A stretch of DNA of 38,198 nucleotides from Perkinsus olseni. Taxonomy: Eukaryota; Perkinsozoa; Perkinsida; Perkinsidae. Shown piece after piece: positions 1-12,163 of the stretch (its first letter is position 1; every line of letters begins with the position of its first letter). The notes under the pieces were generated by a model that saw only the letters and a program-made list of their open reading frames with translations, searched no databases and was not told where the DNA came from. The stretch covers positions 1 to 38,198 of the forward strand of contig JABANP010000505.1 of assembly GCA_013115135.1 (NCBI GenBank), read 5' to 3'. The position numbers and the translations under genes were made by a program.

Positions 1-1181
1 TAGTAGTAGTAGTACTAATCATAGGATTCAACAAGACCGTATATACTGTAAATACCATTCACTACTGTCACGAACACAATATGATTGTTATCATGCAACT
101 ATGTGTTGTAGATACATCACATGGAAGAGCATCCGACGAAGTCATCATTAACTCCGATGAAGAGCCGTCGTCGTCATATTCTGATGACAATGACAATGAT
201 AATGATAATGATGACAGGAATAATAGAGAGCACGATGGAGACTATGATGATATACATCATAATACAGTGTATCAACAACAACAAGCATCATCATCATCTT
301 CATCAACAACAGCTGCTACATCGTCGTCGTCATCTCCCATGCCATTATATATTGATCTAAGGGTTGATACCCCCATACTAGCTGGAGAGGAAGTATTCTT
401 TCCCGCTACACCTTACTTCTCTAACGCTTATGCTTATTGTTATAGAGGTATATGGTTACATAGGAATAATTCACGAATGAATCTTAAACTAATCATCCAT
501 CATCAACAACAACAGACCACTGCTTGGGGTCAGTATGGATGCCCTGTTATGAACACCAATGATGGTGATGATGATGATATTGAAATGAGATTCTGGTTAT
601 CAAGAGAGGAGGGCCAGCTAGTAGTGGATGAAAGACTATTACCTTGCTTCAGATTATACACCCTACTACATCATGGTTACTACGATAATAATAATAATAC
701 TCACGACAATAATGAATTAAATAATACTACCAATAAGAAGGGGGTTGATATGGCGGTTGTTATCAATGGCAGATTATCATATAAACTAGAGCTATATGCT
801 GCTAAAGCGTTACTACGTAGCATTCAGGATTATAACGCAAAGAATATGATAGAATCCAGCAGGAGGCTACAAAAGGGTGATGATGTATCCTTGTTGAGGG
901 ATAAGAGTTTATTACAAATACCAGTGATGGAAGTTAGAGAGATAGAGGCTGGATTATTGGTACAACTTATTCATACAATACAAGATTATATAACAATCAT
1001 TGATCATCATGTATACCATAACATTGGTGATGATGTCAATGGTGACAGTGGTCATGTATTGAGCGTATCATCCTATCAAGACAATGGCGATGATAAGACA
1101 GTTGATGATGATAATAATAGAAGTACTAAGAAGGGTAGCAATGATAGCAACAAGAACAAGAACAACAAGCCTACCAAATAA
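1..1181 (+). CDS. probable SET-domain protein methyltransferase (SETD3/Rubisco-LSMT type), C-terminal part only
   Basis: The gene is cut by the window start. The open frame from 81 to the TAA at 1181 begins inside the protein; the first ~100 bases are probably intron or upstream exon. After an Asp/Asn/Ser-rich insertion come PILAGEEVFF, then SNAYAYCYRG and a following Asn. This spacing resembles the end of a SET domain, where GEE(I/V)F is followed by SNA and a YGF/N segment. Downstream, the segment from about residue 225 to 310 (LPCFRLYTLL earlier, then a helical stretch with YAAKALLRSIQDYNAK and REIEAGLLVQLIHTI) resembles the helical substrate-binding domain that follows SET in the Rubisco-LSMT/SETD3/SETD6 group. 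Those enzymes transfer methyl groups to Lys or His side chains. The tail is low-complexity Asp/Asn/Lys. The catalytic core lies outside the window, so the assignment is an inference from short motifs. Confidence 0.45.
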   Translation, partial: VVVVLIIGFNKTVYTVNTIHYCHEHNMIVIMQLCVVDTSHGRASDEVIINSDEEPSSSYSDDNDNDNDNDDRNNREHDGDYDDIHHNTVYQQQQASSSSSSTTAATSSSSSPMPLYIDLRVDTPILAGEEVFFPATPYFSNAYAYCYRGIWLHRNNSRMNLKLIIHHQQQQTTAWGQYGCPVMNTNDGDDDDIEMRFWLSREEGQLVVDERLLPCFRLYTLLHHGYYDNNNNTHDNNELNNTTNKKGVDMAVVINGRLSYKLELYAAKALLRSIQDYNAKNMIESSRRLQKGDDVSLLRDKSLLQIPVMEVREIEAGLLVQLIHTIQDYITIIDHHVYHNIGDDVNGDSGHVLSVSSYQDNGDDKTVDDDNNRSTKKGSNDSNKNKNNKPTK

Positions 1182-1583
1182 TCGTGGGGTCTTCGCACTC
1201 AGTCATCACTATAACTCTTATCATCATAATCATCATTCAAGTACTATTAATGTGCTATTAATGTACTGTTCGACTGCTTTGTTAGGATGTTATCATAGCA
1301 TCAAAGTTCAGCTTCGAAGTTTGTGCTGCTTTTCCTTAACATTGACTGTTGTTGTATTGGATGGTGGTGGTGGAGAGGGCGGTGAGCATACCTATCATGT
1401 CATCACATCGGAGTAGTGTCGTTTTGTGTGTGCGTACCGCGTACGGAATGTTTCTCTTCAGTCGAAGCGCATATGAACAACCCAACACCAGACGTCTGAC
1501 TCACCTACTGTTATGTTCTATTAAAACAGTTAGTTAGTCACAACACTCGTCAGTGCAACTGCGCCAAAATCATTTTTGGTCAG
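1182..1583. other. intergenic stretch, no gene recognised
   Basis: Short open frames here lack family similarity and look like 3' UTR and intergenic sequence. Microsatellite content is lower than in the flanks. Nothing else is supported. Confidence 0.5.
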
Positions 1584-1660
1584 AAAAACGCCCGGTCTGG
1601 GATTCGAACCGGGGACTCGAGCGTCTCGCGGAATATGCTTGCCTTCGGCAAGCAATTCCG
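1584..1660 (-). ncRNA. tRNA-like / Pol III-type element (hairpin, B box, T run)
   Basis: On the minus strand a 13-bp stem with one bulged base (1659-1647 pairing with 1643-1630, 3-nt loop) is followed by GGTTCGAATCC at 1610-1600, which matches the eukaryotic B-box consensus exactly. CCCGGT and ACCGGG flank it and can pair, and a run of five T lies at 1588-1584. This order is what a tRNA 3' half with a Pol III terminator looks like. However, the T stem is only partly complementary and I find no A box, D arm or proper anticodon loop. It may be a tRNA pseudogene, a tRNA-derived repeat end, or a small Pol III RNA. Confidence 0.35.
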
Positions 1661-1730
1661 GCCTGAAATCATTGCTGTCGACGATGAGGATGTTGTCATA
1701 ATTATCAGTTTCTGCCTCAGTCTATCATCT

Positions 1731-4700
1731 ATGTCATCATCATCATCATCGTCGAAAAGGACAACAACGGCTCGTCCTCCTTCTCACCATAATCAGCGTG
1801 GTGGTGGTGGTGATCATTACTATAATGATGATGCAAGGCTACACTCTAGATCATCATCATCATCAAGTACGCGACAACATGATCATCCTGAGCAGCAGCA
1901 GCAGCATTGGAGGGGCAGTAGAGGGCCCCGTGCTGCTGTTGCTGATCATCACCATTACAATAGGAGAAGTACTAGTCGATCACCGAGTCGAAGAGGTCGA
2001 CAGAGGACAGGACATCGGCGAGGCAGGAGGGATTATGAGGTAGTAGTAGTAGTAGGGTTATTATTATCACTCATGTGAATGGTATCACGTATATATAACC
2101 GTATACTGTATGACTGTATGTAGATGGATTATTATGAGAGGATGAAAGGAAGTAGTAGGAAGAACATCATCACCTCCCGAAATAATTATGATTATACGAC
2201 CAAGGATACGACGGTTGGGATGGTCTCTAGCGATGATGATGAAGATGATGATGAGAATGCCCATAGTAATGCTAATAATGATCTCTATACTATTGATAGT
2301 GTTATCGATCATTAGGAGCTGCTGTTGCCAATGCTGCAGCAGTAGCTATAGCTGCGGCAAAGAACATGGCGAAGACACAAGAAAAGCATGAGTTGGATAG
2401 GAGGATAGCTGTCGCTAGGGTAGTACTAATCACATAATAATCATCTTGCCTTCACCACCTTAAAAGGCCTCAACCACTGCGGCAACAGCAGCAGCAGCAG
2501 GGAGGAGGAAAGCTAATAAGACGGTATTACCTGGATTTACTAGCATGGATGATGATGATGACGAACAGCCAGAGCAGGAGTATCCTAGTAGTAGAGGTAG
2601 CTCTAATGGGCACCATTCAGGGGAAGGTAGGATACTAGTCATGGTGATAGTAGACGTATGATGATTGATGTAGACTCTGCTGCTGCTACTGCTGGTGCTG
2701 CTACTGGTGGTGCACCTGTACCACCACCATCATCATCAGGACAGATGCCGATGCACACCACAAAGACGAAACAAATGGATGATTTCCTAGATGGTAAGAC
2801 TAATGTGGCAACGACGACGAGGACGACGAGGACTGACGACAATAGTCGTCATGATCATCATCATCATATCTCCGTGTTGTTGTTAGAGATTAAATCGCGT
2901 CATCAACTCAGACATGAAGTTGAAACTTTGAAAGATACTTTAAAGCAAGGTACATTGACAGTAGCAGAGCAGTTACGTGTTAAAGTAATAATATCATGAA
3001 TCTATTCTGATGAGAATATTGCCATCATCAGGGACGCCTTGCTGGCCTACAGAGTAAACTTGGTGGTGTTACTACTTTACAGGAATCGGAAATGATCGGC
3101 AAGGCGATGAGAGGGTAGTGGCATCATAATCATGTTCTTCATTTTGTTGTTCATGACAATCATATTCAGCGACCAACATCATGGGGATTACCAAGATGAT
3201 GAGGAGACGGCTAACTTATACATCGGCAACCTACCATTCGGGGTTACCGAGGATATGCTAATAAAGGAATTTGGTAAATATGGATCGATGTAAGAATAAT
3301 ATCAACAATGGAGGTAGTATTCTTGTTGTTGTTGCATTTCAGTACCAGTGTTAAGATAATGTATCCGAGGACAGACGAAGAACGATCCAGAGGGTAGCCA
3401 ATGGCTACTAGCCATCATCATCATCATCATCACTGGGCAGCATTCATATTACTACACCTACCATAGTTACGTACCAGCGTTTATAGCATTCTCGTCGAGA
3501 GAGGAAGCACAGGCAGCAAAGGAAGCAATGGAAAGCGGACCCTGCACGTTCGGGGGAGCTATGATGAGAGAGACTATATTACGGTAGTAGTAGTAGTAGG
3601 AGCTGGTTATCAGGGCTTGGTTATTATTATTACCAATGATACTAGGGTTGGATGGGGTAAAGCAATGAACTCTGCTCAAGTTAAAACAGCACAACGTAAT
3701 AAGAGTATGCTTGTTCAAGTCGCACAACAACAAGGAGGAGAAGGAGGAGGAGTTGTAGGAGCTAGTAATACCTCAGGAGGAGCGACTGGATACCCGATAG
3801 TAGGGCAGCATGCTCCAGCATCATTAGTAGTAGTATGAGTATCTCAGACTACTACTACTACTACAACCACAACAACCTTACCATCACCCCCTCCTAGTGT
3901 ACTACATTCCAACTTCTCACAACCCAAACCCGTAATAGCTCCTCCTCCTCCTCCTGTTGTTGTGGTGGATGTAATGTGTTCTTGTTCTGGTTGTTAGAGT
4001 ATTCATGTTCATGTTGAAGTGCCAAAGTCGGATAAACAAAGATCATTGATTGATAAGATAGCAAGAATGGTAGCTGATAATGGCCGCAATGTTGAACAAG
4101 TAATCATACCACCACCACCACCACCACCACCACCACCACCACCGTCAGTGTCCTACCTTGTAGGTCGCCATAATGAGGGTCCAAGCACGGAATGGTCGCA
4201 AAGAGAAGTACTACCACTACAACCACTATTACTACAGCTGCTTCCCAACCCTTCTTCTTCCCTTCCCCCAGGTACAACTTTCTCTTTGACTATGACTCTC
4301 CCCAAGCACAGTATTATCGTTGGCGGACGTGAGTGTTGCTGCTTGTTCATGTTATTCTTATTATTCTACTCATTATGAATAATAACAGATTCGCGTATGC
4401 TCAAGGGGATAGTGGTCTACGCTGGCGAACCGAGCCTTTCATTATGTGTCAAGCCAATCCTTTATGTAGTGATCCAAGTAAGTTACGAAAGAAGTGGTAT
4501 GACCATCGATACGTCTGCATCATCCTCACTATTATTTCAGCGGTTCTTTGGCATCCGCCGCCCTGTAGGGCTGCCGAAAGAAGCACTCATGACAGTAGTA
4601 ACTCTTCTTCTGCTGCTGCTGGTGTTGGTAGTGGTGGTGGTGGCCGAAGATCTGATGAAATAAAACGTAATAAGCACAGCAAGAATGATGATGCAGTAGT

Positions 4701-6067
4701 GAGCATCAGCATGGCATTAGTATTATGGCTAGGCGGACCGGGTGGAAGATCACGTAGCAAACTGGGTGGTAAGATGTTGATACCATCGGATAAGGCTTTA
4801 TTAATGGATAAGTTAACTAACCTAGCCAGTACCAATAGTAATAATGATACAGTCATCATGATCATGTTAATGATGATCTTTCTTCTTCTTCTTGGTAGGA
4901 TATGTTATTAAGGATTTAATGGTGTGGTGTATAGATCATACTGAGAGTAGTATTGAGATAGTTGATATGATAATACATGAGATGAAGGATGAAAGGAAGG
5001 ATAGACTAAGCAAGATACCTCTCCTGTAAGAGGACTTCAAGGACGAAGATAACCTATCAGATACCTATCATCATGTACAGGTATTTAGTATCGGATATAT
5101 TACATAATAGTGGATGTTCTACTAAGAACGGTGCCTGGAGTTATCGTACCCAATTAGAGTCTAAATGTGCACAAATAATGGCTATGTTCCGCAATAACAC
5201 AACAACAACACAATGCGAAAATGATGGTAATACCAATAGCAACAACAACAATCATCGTCATCATCATCATCCACATTATCACGGTTAATATTGGTATCAT
5301 TCAGATAACTCGTCGTCATCAATAGCAGTGGACAAATGTTGTAGTGTACTTAATGCCTGGGAACAGAATGCCATATTCGGCCCTGAGTACATGAGCGGGT
5401 TGGCAGCAACATTAATGAGAACCCCTGATAAAGATCATGATCTATCCAATATCAACACCATGACGACACAAGAGGAGAGGGGACGACACTTCAGTCAGTT
5501 GGAACGTTACTGTCGGAATAACGGTAGTACTAATACCAATGGCAGCAACAACAGCGGGAGGCATTGATAGTGAATATTCAGGCCTATTATGGGAATATCC
5601 TAGTAGTATTACCGATGCTGAGGGGAAGAAACAATGGTTGCTCTTACAGATAATTAACGAAAGATTGTAATAACGATATTCGATAGCAACAGCGATACTG
5701 CAAGTGTATGGTGTCCTTGATGATCAGATATCATAATAAGAATGGTGGTGGTGGTGGTAAGATGGGTGGTGATGATGATGATGATGGTATAGATGGTGAA
5801 TCAGTTGGTAGTGATGATATTAGCATAGCCACTAGTGACTATGATGAGGAGGATGAAGAGGATATTGATGGTAGTATTACTGTCCTGCTGCTGTTATTGT
5901 TGTGATGATGATGATGTACAGGTGAAGCATTGATATTACCTGGTGATGGTATTGAAGAGGTCATCGAGGAGGAGAAGGAGGAGAGGAAAGCCGTAGATAA
6001 TAACCATACCACCACCACCACCATCATTGATGATGACGATGAGTCATTGGATGGTTCACCTTTATGA
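1731..6067 (+). CDS. U2SURP: U2 snRNP-associated SURP-domain protein (SR140/U2SURP homologue), about 15 exons
   Basis: This is a nuclear U2 snRNP-associated splicing factor. Exons joined at GT-AG sites keep one frame. They give, in order: an SR/RG-rich N-terminus (1731-2036); acidic and Ala-rich stretches; a segment with QMDDFLD then EIKSRHQLRHEVETL and GRLAGLQSKLGG (2770-3110); an RRM with RNP2-like LYIGNLPFGVTEDML (about 3211), VKIMYPRTDEERSR (3353) and FIAFSSREEAQAA (3481), closing with LGWGKAMNSAQVK (3651); a SURP module with LIDKIARMV (4048) and YNFLFDYDSPQAQYYRWR (4272); then FAYAQGDSGLRWRTEPF (4391), as in SR140. A CID-like domain follows: DLMVWCIDHTESSIEIVD (4915), YLVSDILHNSGCSTKNG (5079) and VLNAWEQNAIFGPEYM (5345). 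The acidic tail ends in DDDDESLDGSPL, like the LDGxPL repeats of SR140. The long C-terminal RS tail of animal SR140 is missing. Start 1731 is the first ATG of the SR-rich exon. Confidence 0.88.
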
Positions 6068-6403
6068 TACCCCCATCGATAAACGTCTCCGTGCCTGTTA
6101 TCATCATCATCATCATCATCACGCTAGTTGCATCATCATCATCATCTCCATGTGATCATACGTTTCTCCTACACGTGTAACATCCGTTCTCTATCATTCC
6201 CTTTACTATTGTTATTATTAATAATAGCAGCAGCACTAGTAGTAGCGTTGGGAAGGTCCTTTCATTACTTTGAGGAGCAGTTTTCGCCACCACCACCACC
6301 ATTCTCTCCATTCTTGCACTACTACTACTACTCTAACAACAGCAACAACAACGACAACAAGACCAGTACTACTACTCTTAACATCTACGCTACTACTCGT
6401 CTA

Positions 6404-8810
6404 ATGCCTAGAAGTACAAATAACAGTGCTGCTGCGGCTGCACTCAGCGGCGGTGACAACAACAACACCAACAGTCCAACGTCGTGCTGTTCATCGAGGC
6501 TAACTAGGAATACTATCCATACGCCACGGAATAGATCGTCATCATCATTATCCCAGTCTAGACTCCTAACTGATACTAAGCATTATCATGGAGATGATGA
6601 TGGTGATGATAGCATAACAGCTGCTAGGGGTATGATGCAACGTATGAGGAAAGCAAGAAGGAATATAACATTCAGGAAGGCCCCACTAAGGACTACTCTC
6701 AATCTATTCCATTTCATAGCCAGGTAGTAGTAGTAATAACAACAACGAAGCTGCTCAGCATCATCATCATCATCATCATCCAGCGTCATTATTATTCTTG
6801 TTATTATTCTCAGATCCATCCACTCGGTGCTTATGTATGTAGTAGCCCATGCCTTTACTCTGTAGGTGTTACTCTTGTTGTGGTAGTATGATGATGAGCA
6901 CTATATTATCATCGTGCAGATACTTTATTGTACCATTCATGTTGTTATGGATAATAGGTAGGCTTACTGATGGTCCGCATCAACTACTGCAAGATGATAT
7001 AGTTATTTGGGCGGAGTTTGTTACATGGTAATAAGATAACAATCTCCAATAATAACAACAACAATACATCATCATCCTCATCCTCCTTGTTGTTAGGTGG
7101 GTTGGCCTCGGTGTATTATCAAGTGTTGGCCTCGGTACTGGTATGCATTCTGGTTTGTTGTTCTTATTCCCTCATTTGTATCTAGTATCATCAACAGCAC
7201 AAGAATGTAACAACTTACAGTTTGACTGGAGGTAATAGTAAGACCAACGTAATAGGAACATAAGATGAAGATTATCACCTTGTTGTTGTTGTTGTTGTTA
7301 GAGTAAACATGTGGAGTAATGTTATGAAGCCTGATGAGACATTTACTTGTATTAATCCGGATTATAGTCCAGATGCATACAATACCAATGTTACATTCTG
7401 GTCATTATTATCAGCAGGATGGTTACCATGTATATTATGGGGTACAGGTACAGCTATAGGTGAACTACCACCCTATGCTACTTCGTAATAACAATACCAC
7501 CAACTATCATACCACTTTTTCATCTATTCATTATCAGGTATGCAGCACGAAAGGCTGGTCTTGAGGACGAGGACTTCAACCAAGCTTTTGGTGTAATATC
7601 AGTAACAATAACAACAACAATGCTTGTCATCATCATCTTCATCATTCTAGTGGTAACGTGGTTAATAATATCTTCTCAGAATTCCAGCAATGACAACACC
7701 ACAGAAGGTAGTAGTAGTAGTAATACCGATGTTGTGAATTGGATGAAGAATTGGATGATACAGTTCCTTGAGAAACATGGATTCTGGGTAGTAGTACCAT
7801 CACCACCACCACCATCACCACCCTCATCCTGTATTATCGCCTCAGGGGGTTTTACTCATGTCAGCCTGGCCTAATGCCATGTTTGATCTGTGTGGTTTAT
7901 GTTGTGGCCATTTCCTAATGCCGTTCTGGACATTCTTCTCAGCAGTATTCCTAGGGAAGGCTGTTATAAAGGTACACCCTACCTAACATCATCATCATCA
8001 TCATCATGAGTATGAGTATCGTCTACTGACAGGTATTTGGTCAGCTGCTATTCTTCACGGTCTTATTCTCGCCAAATGGGCGTCTAGCTATGGTCAAGGG
8101 TGTTGCACGAGTTGCTGGAAAGGTAATAATATCACCAACAACATCATCAACAACAATACTGTGATGATGATGTTGATGATGTTGATTCCAGTTTGGTGCC
8201 AATGAAGAGCTTATTACGGATAAACTTCAGTCAATGGTTGTTAAGTTCTCTGGCACTAGTAATACCACCGAATACCAACAACAGCACCCACACCAACCAC
8301 TAGGAGGTAAGAATACTCTGTCCCCCCACCCCTCCAATAACCATCATACGTGTAGGTCCGAGTAGTCCAAGTAGTAGTAGCACTCATCATCTACTAGCAA
8401 CGCTATTCCGCTGGGCAATGGGATTTATCATTCTCATGTTTGCCAAGTCATGCATGGAACAATTCGCTCAGGTAGTAGTACTAGTAGTAGTAGCATGGTC
8501 CGTGCTGCCCCCTTCTCATCCTGCCTCTTCTTTTTCTTCTTCTTAGCAATATCAAAAGGAGATTGATGATGCCCGTATAATACATAAGTATGGTTATCTA
8601 CCTACACCCACAGCAAAGGCCGCGAACACTAAAGGCACCACCACCACCCCATCATCGTCGTCGTCTGCTCATGATGCAGACCTACCATCCCCAGTAATGA
8701 TGACATCATCTAAACGATTGAATAGAAGGAAAAGTAACCATGATGATGATGAACGCCATGACCACTGTATATTATCTCATCTAAGGTTCTTCATTATCAT
8801 CATCTACTAG
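6404..8810 (+). CDS. VMP1: VMP1 (vacuole membrane protein 1) family ER membrane protein, multi-exon
   Basis: VMP1 is a multispanning ER protein with a SNARE-associated (DedA-like) core that acts in autophagosome formation and lipid scrambling. Family hallmarks occur in order: [16 protein letters not shown] (6662); [16 protein letters not shown] then [20 protein letters not shown] (6987-7155), where animal VMP1 has [28 protein letters not shown] (7197); [16 protein letters not shown] (7439); [17 protein letters not shown] (7541); [20 protein letters not shown] (7861), matching the ASIPNPLFDLAGITCGHFL region; [18 protein letters not shown] (7923); and GLLFF-type helices before [18 protein letters not shown] (8439). 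Introns are short and some begin with (GTA)n repeats, for example at 6724. The start is uncertain: the frame is open back to ATG 6128, which would add a Leu/Ala-rich hydrophobic segment, but family members lack one, so I prefer 6404. The C-terminal exon could alternatively splice near 8786 into the basic frame ending at 9027. Confidence 0.88.
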
Positions 8811-9338
8811 TATGAGTGGGAGAAGGAGTGGTAGGAGTAAAAGCTTCAACAACGTATCGTCTCCACGTCGTTCAACAACAACAACAACGGCAGTAGCAGT
8901 AACAGCAGCAGCGGCAGCGGGCAACGACATTACCAGCAACAGCAGCACGACTGTAACGGCAAGGAGGAGCACAAGACTGAGGAGTGTCAGTGATCATCAT
9001 CATGACGGTGTTCATCGTGATTCATGAAGTAAGTCGTCATTGAATATGAATGCTAACGCAGACACTGCCACAAGAAGGTTATGATCAATTCTCAGGCTAC
9101 TACTACTACTACTATCATAATATGGGGACATCACCATCATCATCATCTCTGTTGTTATCATAATAATCATTATCCTTCTTTCTCTTGTTGTTGAGTACCA
9201 TCCGATAAGAATGATCATCATCATGATGATCGTAACATCCAAGCTTGTGCTTAGTCACCTAACAACAACAACAGCAACAGAACATGTATCATATAATGTA
9301 GGCATTGCTGTTGTTGTCGTTGTTGTTGTCGTTGTTCT
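8811..9338. other. intergenic stretch between VMP1 and transporter genes
   Basis: Contains CAA/CAG and ATC/ATG microsatellites and a basic Ser/Thr-rich frame (8812-9027) that may be an alternative VMP1 tail but has no other support. No separate gene is recognised. The upstream region of the transporter gene must lie here. Confidence 0.4.
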
Positions 9339-11925
9339 ATGGCTATGTCATCATCATCATACGACACGACGACATCATCAGCATCACCGCAGGTTGTAGG
9401 ATACCCATCCTCTTATAAATCAATACTATCGTCATCATCATCATCTGGAAGCTCAGTTGATGATTCTTATTTTGATAAGGGTTCAAGAGGAATAGATGAT
9501 GGTAGTAGTAGTAGTAATGAGAGTAGTATAGCCTTTACTGCATCATCATCACGTAACCTCGAGTACCACCATCCTGCAGGTTTTAATGTATTACCCGATA
9601 ATACAACAACAACAACAACAGCAGACGACGACGACGACGACGTTCATACTCATCATGGCATCACCACCAGCAGCAGCAGCAGCAGGAGGAGGAGGAATCT
9701 ATCTAATAACACTAAGACCTTCATTAACTCACTCCTGTGCTTCATGGGAAGTGGTGTATTAGGTAATAACAATGGTTAGTTCTTACATTGAGAAGATAAT
9801 AATATTTTATCAGTCATAATCGCCACTGCTACCGCTGCCGCTGCTGCCGGTGTTGTTGTTGTTGTTTTCATTATTATTATTATTGTTATTATTCAGGCCT
9901 ACCACATGCGTTCAATGAGATAGGACTCGTTGGTGGTATCATCATACTGTCTCTAGTTGCTCTACTAGCCCTTCATTGTATGTTATTATTGGTGCATTGT
10001 CAAACGTAATAATGATACCAACCTTTCGAATCATCATCATCATCATGACTATAAGGTATCTAAGAGATACTAGATCCAAGCATGCTGTGACCTATGGTGA
10101 TGTTGGTTATTATGCTTTTGGCAGGATTGGCAGTATGCTGGTTGATATATGTATCATACTAACTCAGGTAGTAAACGACGAGTACAACAACAGCAAGATC
10201 ATCACGGTAGTGATAGGCTTTGTTATTGTTGTTATCATATCCGGCTTAGTCTACCTACTCCCTTATGATACTCTCTCTTCTTAGACTGGCTTTGCAGTGG
10301 CATATCTTATTTTTATCTCCCATAACGTATCTGATATATTAGACGATTATTATTACCTGGAGGACAAGAAGGATAGTATAGTATCCAGAGGCTTGATATT
10401 AGCCGTTATTCTACCACCATTGGTAATAATAATACACTAGGTATTGCTACCATACACATACCTTTTACACGGTACACTACATATTATTATTCTTATCAGG
10501 TCATATTATCGTGGTTACGGTACTTGAAGATGTTAGCGCCATTCTCGTTACTAGCTGAGATCGCTGTAAGACTACTCCGACTACCACAAATCCCCCAAAT
10601 CATTACCATCGTGCATCCCCAACGCATCGTATTGGTGGTAGTAGTGGTATCTTGTCTTGTCGGATATTTCAGATTCTTTTCGCCTTGTTCGCAGTGTTTG
10701 CTTACGATATACAAAGTATAATAACCAGAGCTTGGTCACCAGTATTGAGTACCAAAACATCATCATCATCATCATCACAACAACTTCAAGATCATGATCC
10801 TAGTGGGGGCTCATCATTCATCAGTACTGCCAGGTACTAGTAATAATATCATCGTTGGTGATGTATCCTTCATGTTTAGTAATATAAGCTTATGGCTGAA
10901 TCTATCTAGACTACCCTACTTCTTTGGGATATCAGTATATTGTTATGAAGGTGTTGGTATGGTAATGCCCGTTAAGAATAGGTATTATCATCAAGGCTTG
11001 TAGACTAATCATCATTCTTATCCTCAGCATGCAGAACCCATCATCATTCAATCGTATATGGTCATCCTCGGTGATACTTGTTACAACAATGTAAGCTGCT
11101 GTCGCCACTACCACATCATCATCATCATAGTATTACACTAATGGTCGTCCATCATGATGGGTATGTTGTATGGCGTTGTATCAGGTATCCTTGTGTATTG
11201 GCCTGTACTTCACGTATCCGTTGATGCTGTTCCCAGTCTACGAGCTCATTGATACATTCTTCGACTCAACTCTGAGGTTCTATCAACCACAACAACAACC
11301 ACAACCACAACAACAACACTATCCCTATAATAATCCATTAACCGCCTACTGCCTTTCAGGCCTCATCTCCCAAATATAACACCCACAATGTTTCATATTA
11401 TTACCCATTACATCTTTCGATTGGGGTAGTAATGAAAGAAGGAGACAAACGCCGGTCATGTTACTCATCGGCTGTGAGAATTATAGTCTCAGTTACGTAA
11501 CTCTAACGGCGATATTAGCAGCATCCATCCCGAACTTCGGAGCCTTCATCTCACTTGTTGGCGCCAGTGCTAGTGCTGCACTAGCCTTCGTAATCATCTC
11601 GCCTACTACTACTGCTACTGCTGCTACTGCCCCGGACGCAACGGACTATTCCCCACTGTTAGCGCCTTCTTCTGCTGCTGCCTTATCAGATTCTCCCGGC
11701 TGCTTTTCATCTCAAGCTACGGGGAAGGGAGCTATCCAAATGGCAGGTGAGCAGCATTCTCATCTGCTGTTGCTGTTTATCTTCTTATCCTGCTTCTCCT
11801 TGTTGTTCTCCTGGACCTGATGCGTGAAGCTTGTTGTTCAGCACATTCGAGAGTGGATATGCATCATCGTGGGACTTCTGGGAGGGATTATTGGTACAGT
11901 AGAGGCCTGCCGAGACGCACTGTAA
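9339..11925 (+). CDS. amino acid transporter, Aa_trans family (AVT/SLC36-like), multi-exon
   Basis: A multispanning amino acid permease, by family probably proton-coupled and vacuolar or plasma-membrane located. The N-terminal ~130 residues are low-complexity Ser/Asp/His. Membrane helix 1 carries FMGSGVLG/LPHAFNEIG, split by an intron (9763-9896); this is the family's GxGxLxLPxAF motif. Next come GGIIILSLVALLALHC (9935), the loop VTYGDVGYYAFGRIGSMLVD (10096), TGFAVAYLIFISHNVSDIL (10285), ILFALFAVFAYDIQS (10671), LPYFFGISVYCYEGVGMVMP (10912), which is the conserved FxGxxxYxxEG region, then SLCIGLYFTYPLMLFPVYELI (11187), SYVTLTAILAASIPNFGAFISLVGASA (11494) and a final helix IIVGLLGGIIGTVEA (11862) before TAA 11925. 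A polyGln/Pro insert (11286-11320) sits in a loop. Substrate cannot be read from the sequence. The ATG at 9339 is the first in the exon. Confidence 0.85.
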
Positions 11926-12163
11926 TGACACGAGTTTTGTTTACTTTCTCTTTGCTCATACTGCTAATACTGTACCATCCATTAACCTCATCATAGTGTG
12001 TGGGTATGCTATTATCTCAGGCGAGCGATACGAGGAGAGACCGTCGAAGGGCATTGAGTGTCTATAAGATAATGATGATATTCTTGCTGCTGCTACTGCT
12101 CTAATTTGATGCGTGTTACTGATTGAAAGTTTCTTCAACACTGGGTTGTTCAAGGAACTCGTC
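11926..12163. other. short intergenic gap
   Basis: The gap between the transporter stop and the next plus-strand gene. An AT-rich pyrimidine stretch near 11940-11990 could belong to the 3' end of the first or the promoter of the second gene. No gene is seen. Confidence 0.4.

Noticed and set aside
4110..4145. Run of Pro codons as a coding element of U2SURP
   Set aside because: The (CCA)n run lies after a GTAATC donor, and skipping it joins the SURP halves in the family order. It is most likely intronic.
8812..9027. Basic Ser/Thr-rich frame after VMP1
   Set aside because: Could be a VMP1 tail only with a 25-nt intron (8786-8810), shorter than any other supported intron. As a separate gene it has no similarity, so I did not annotate it.
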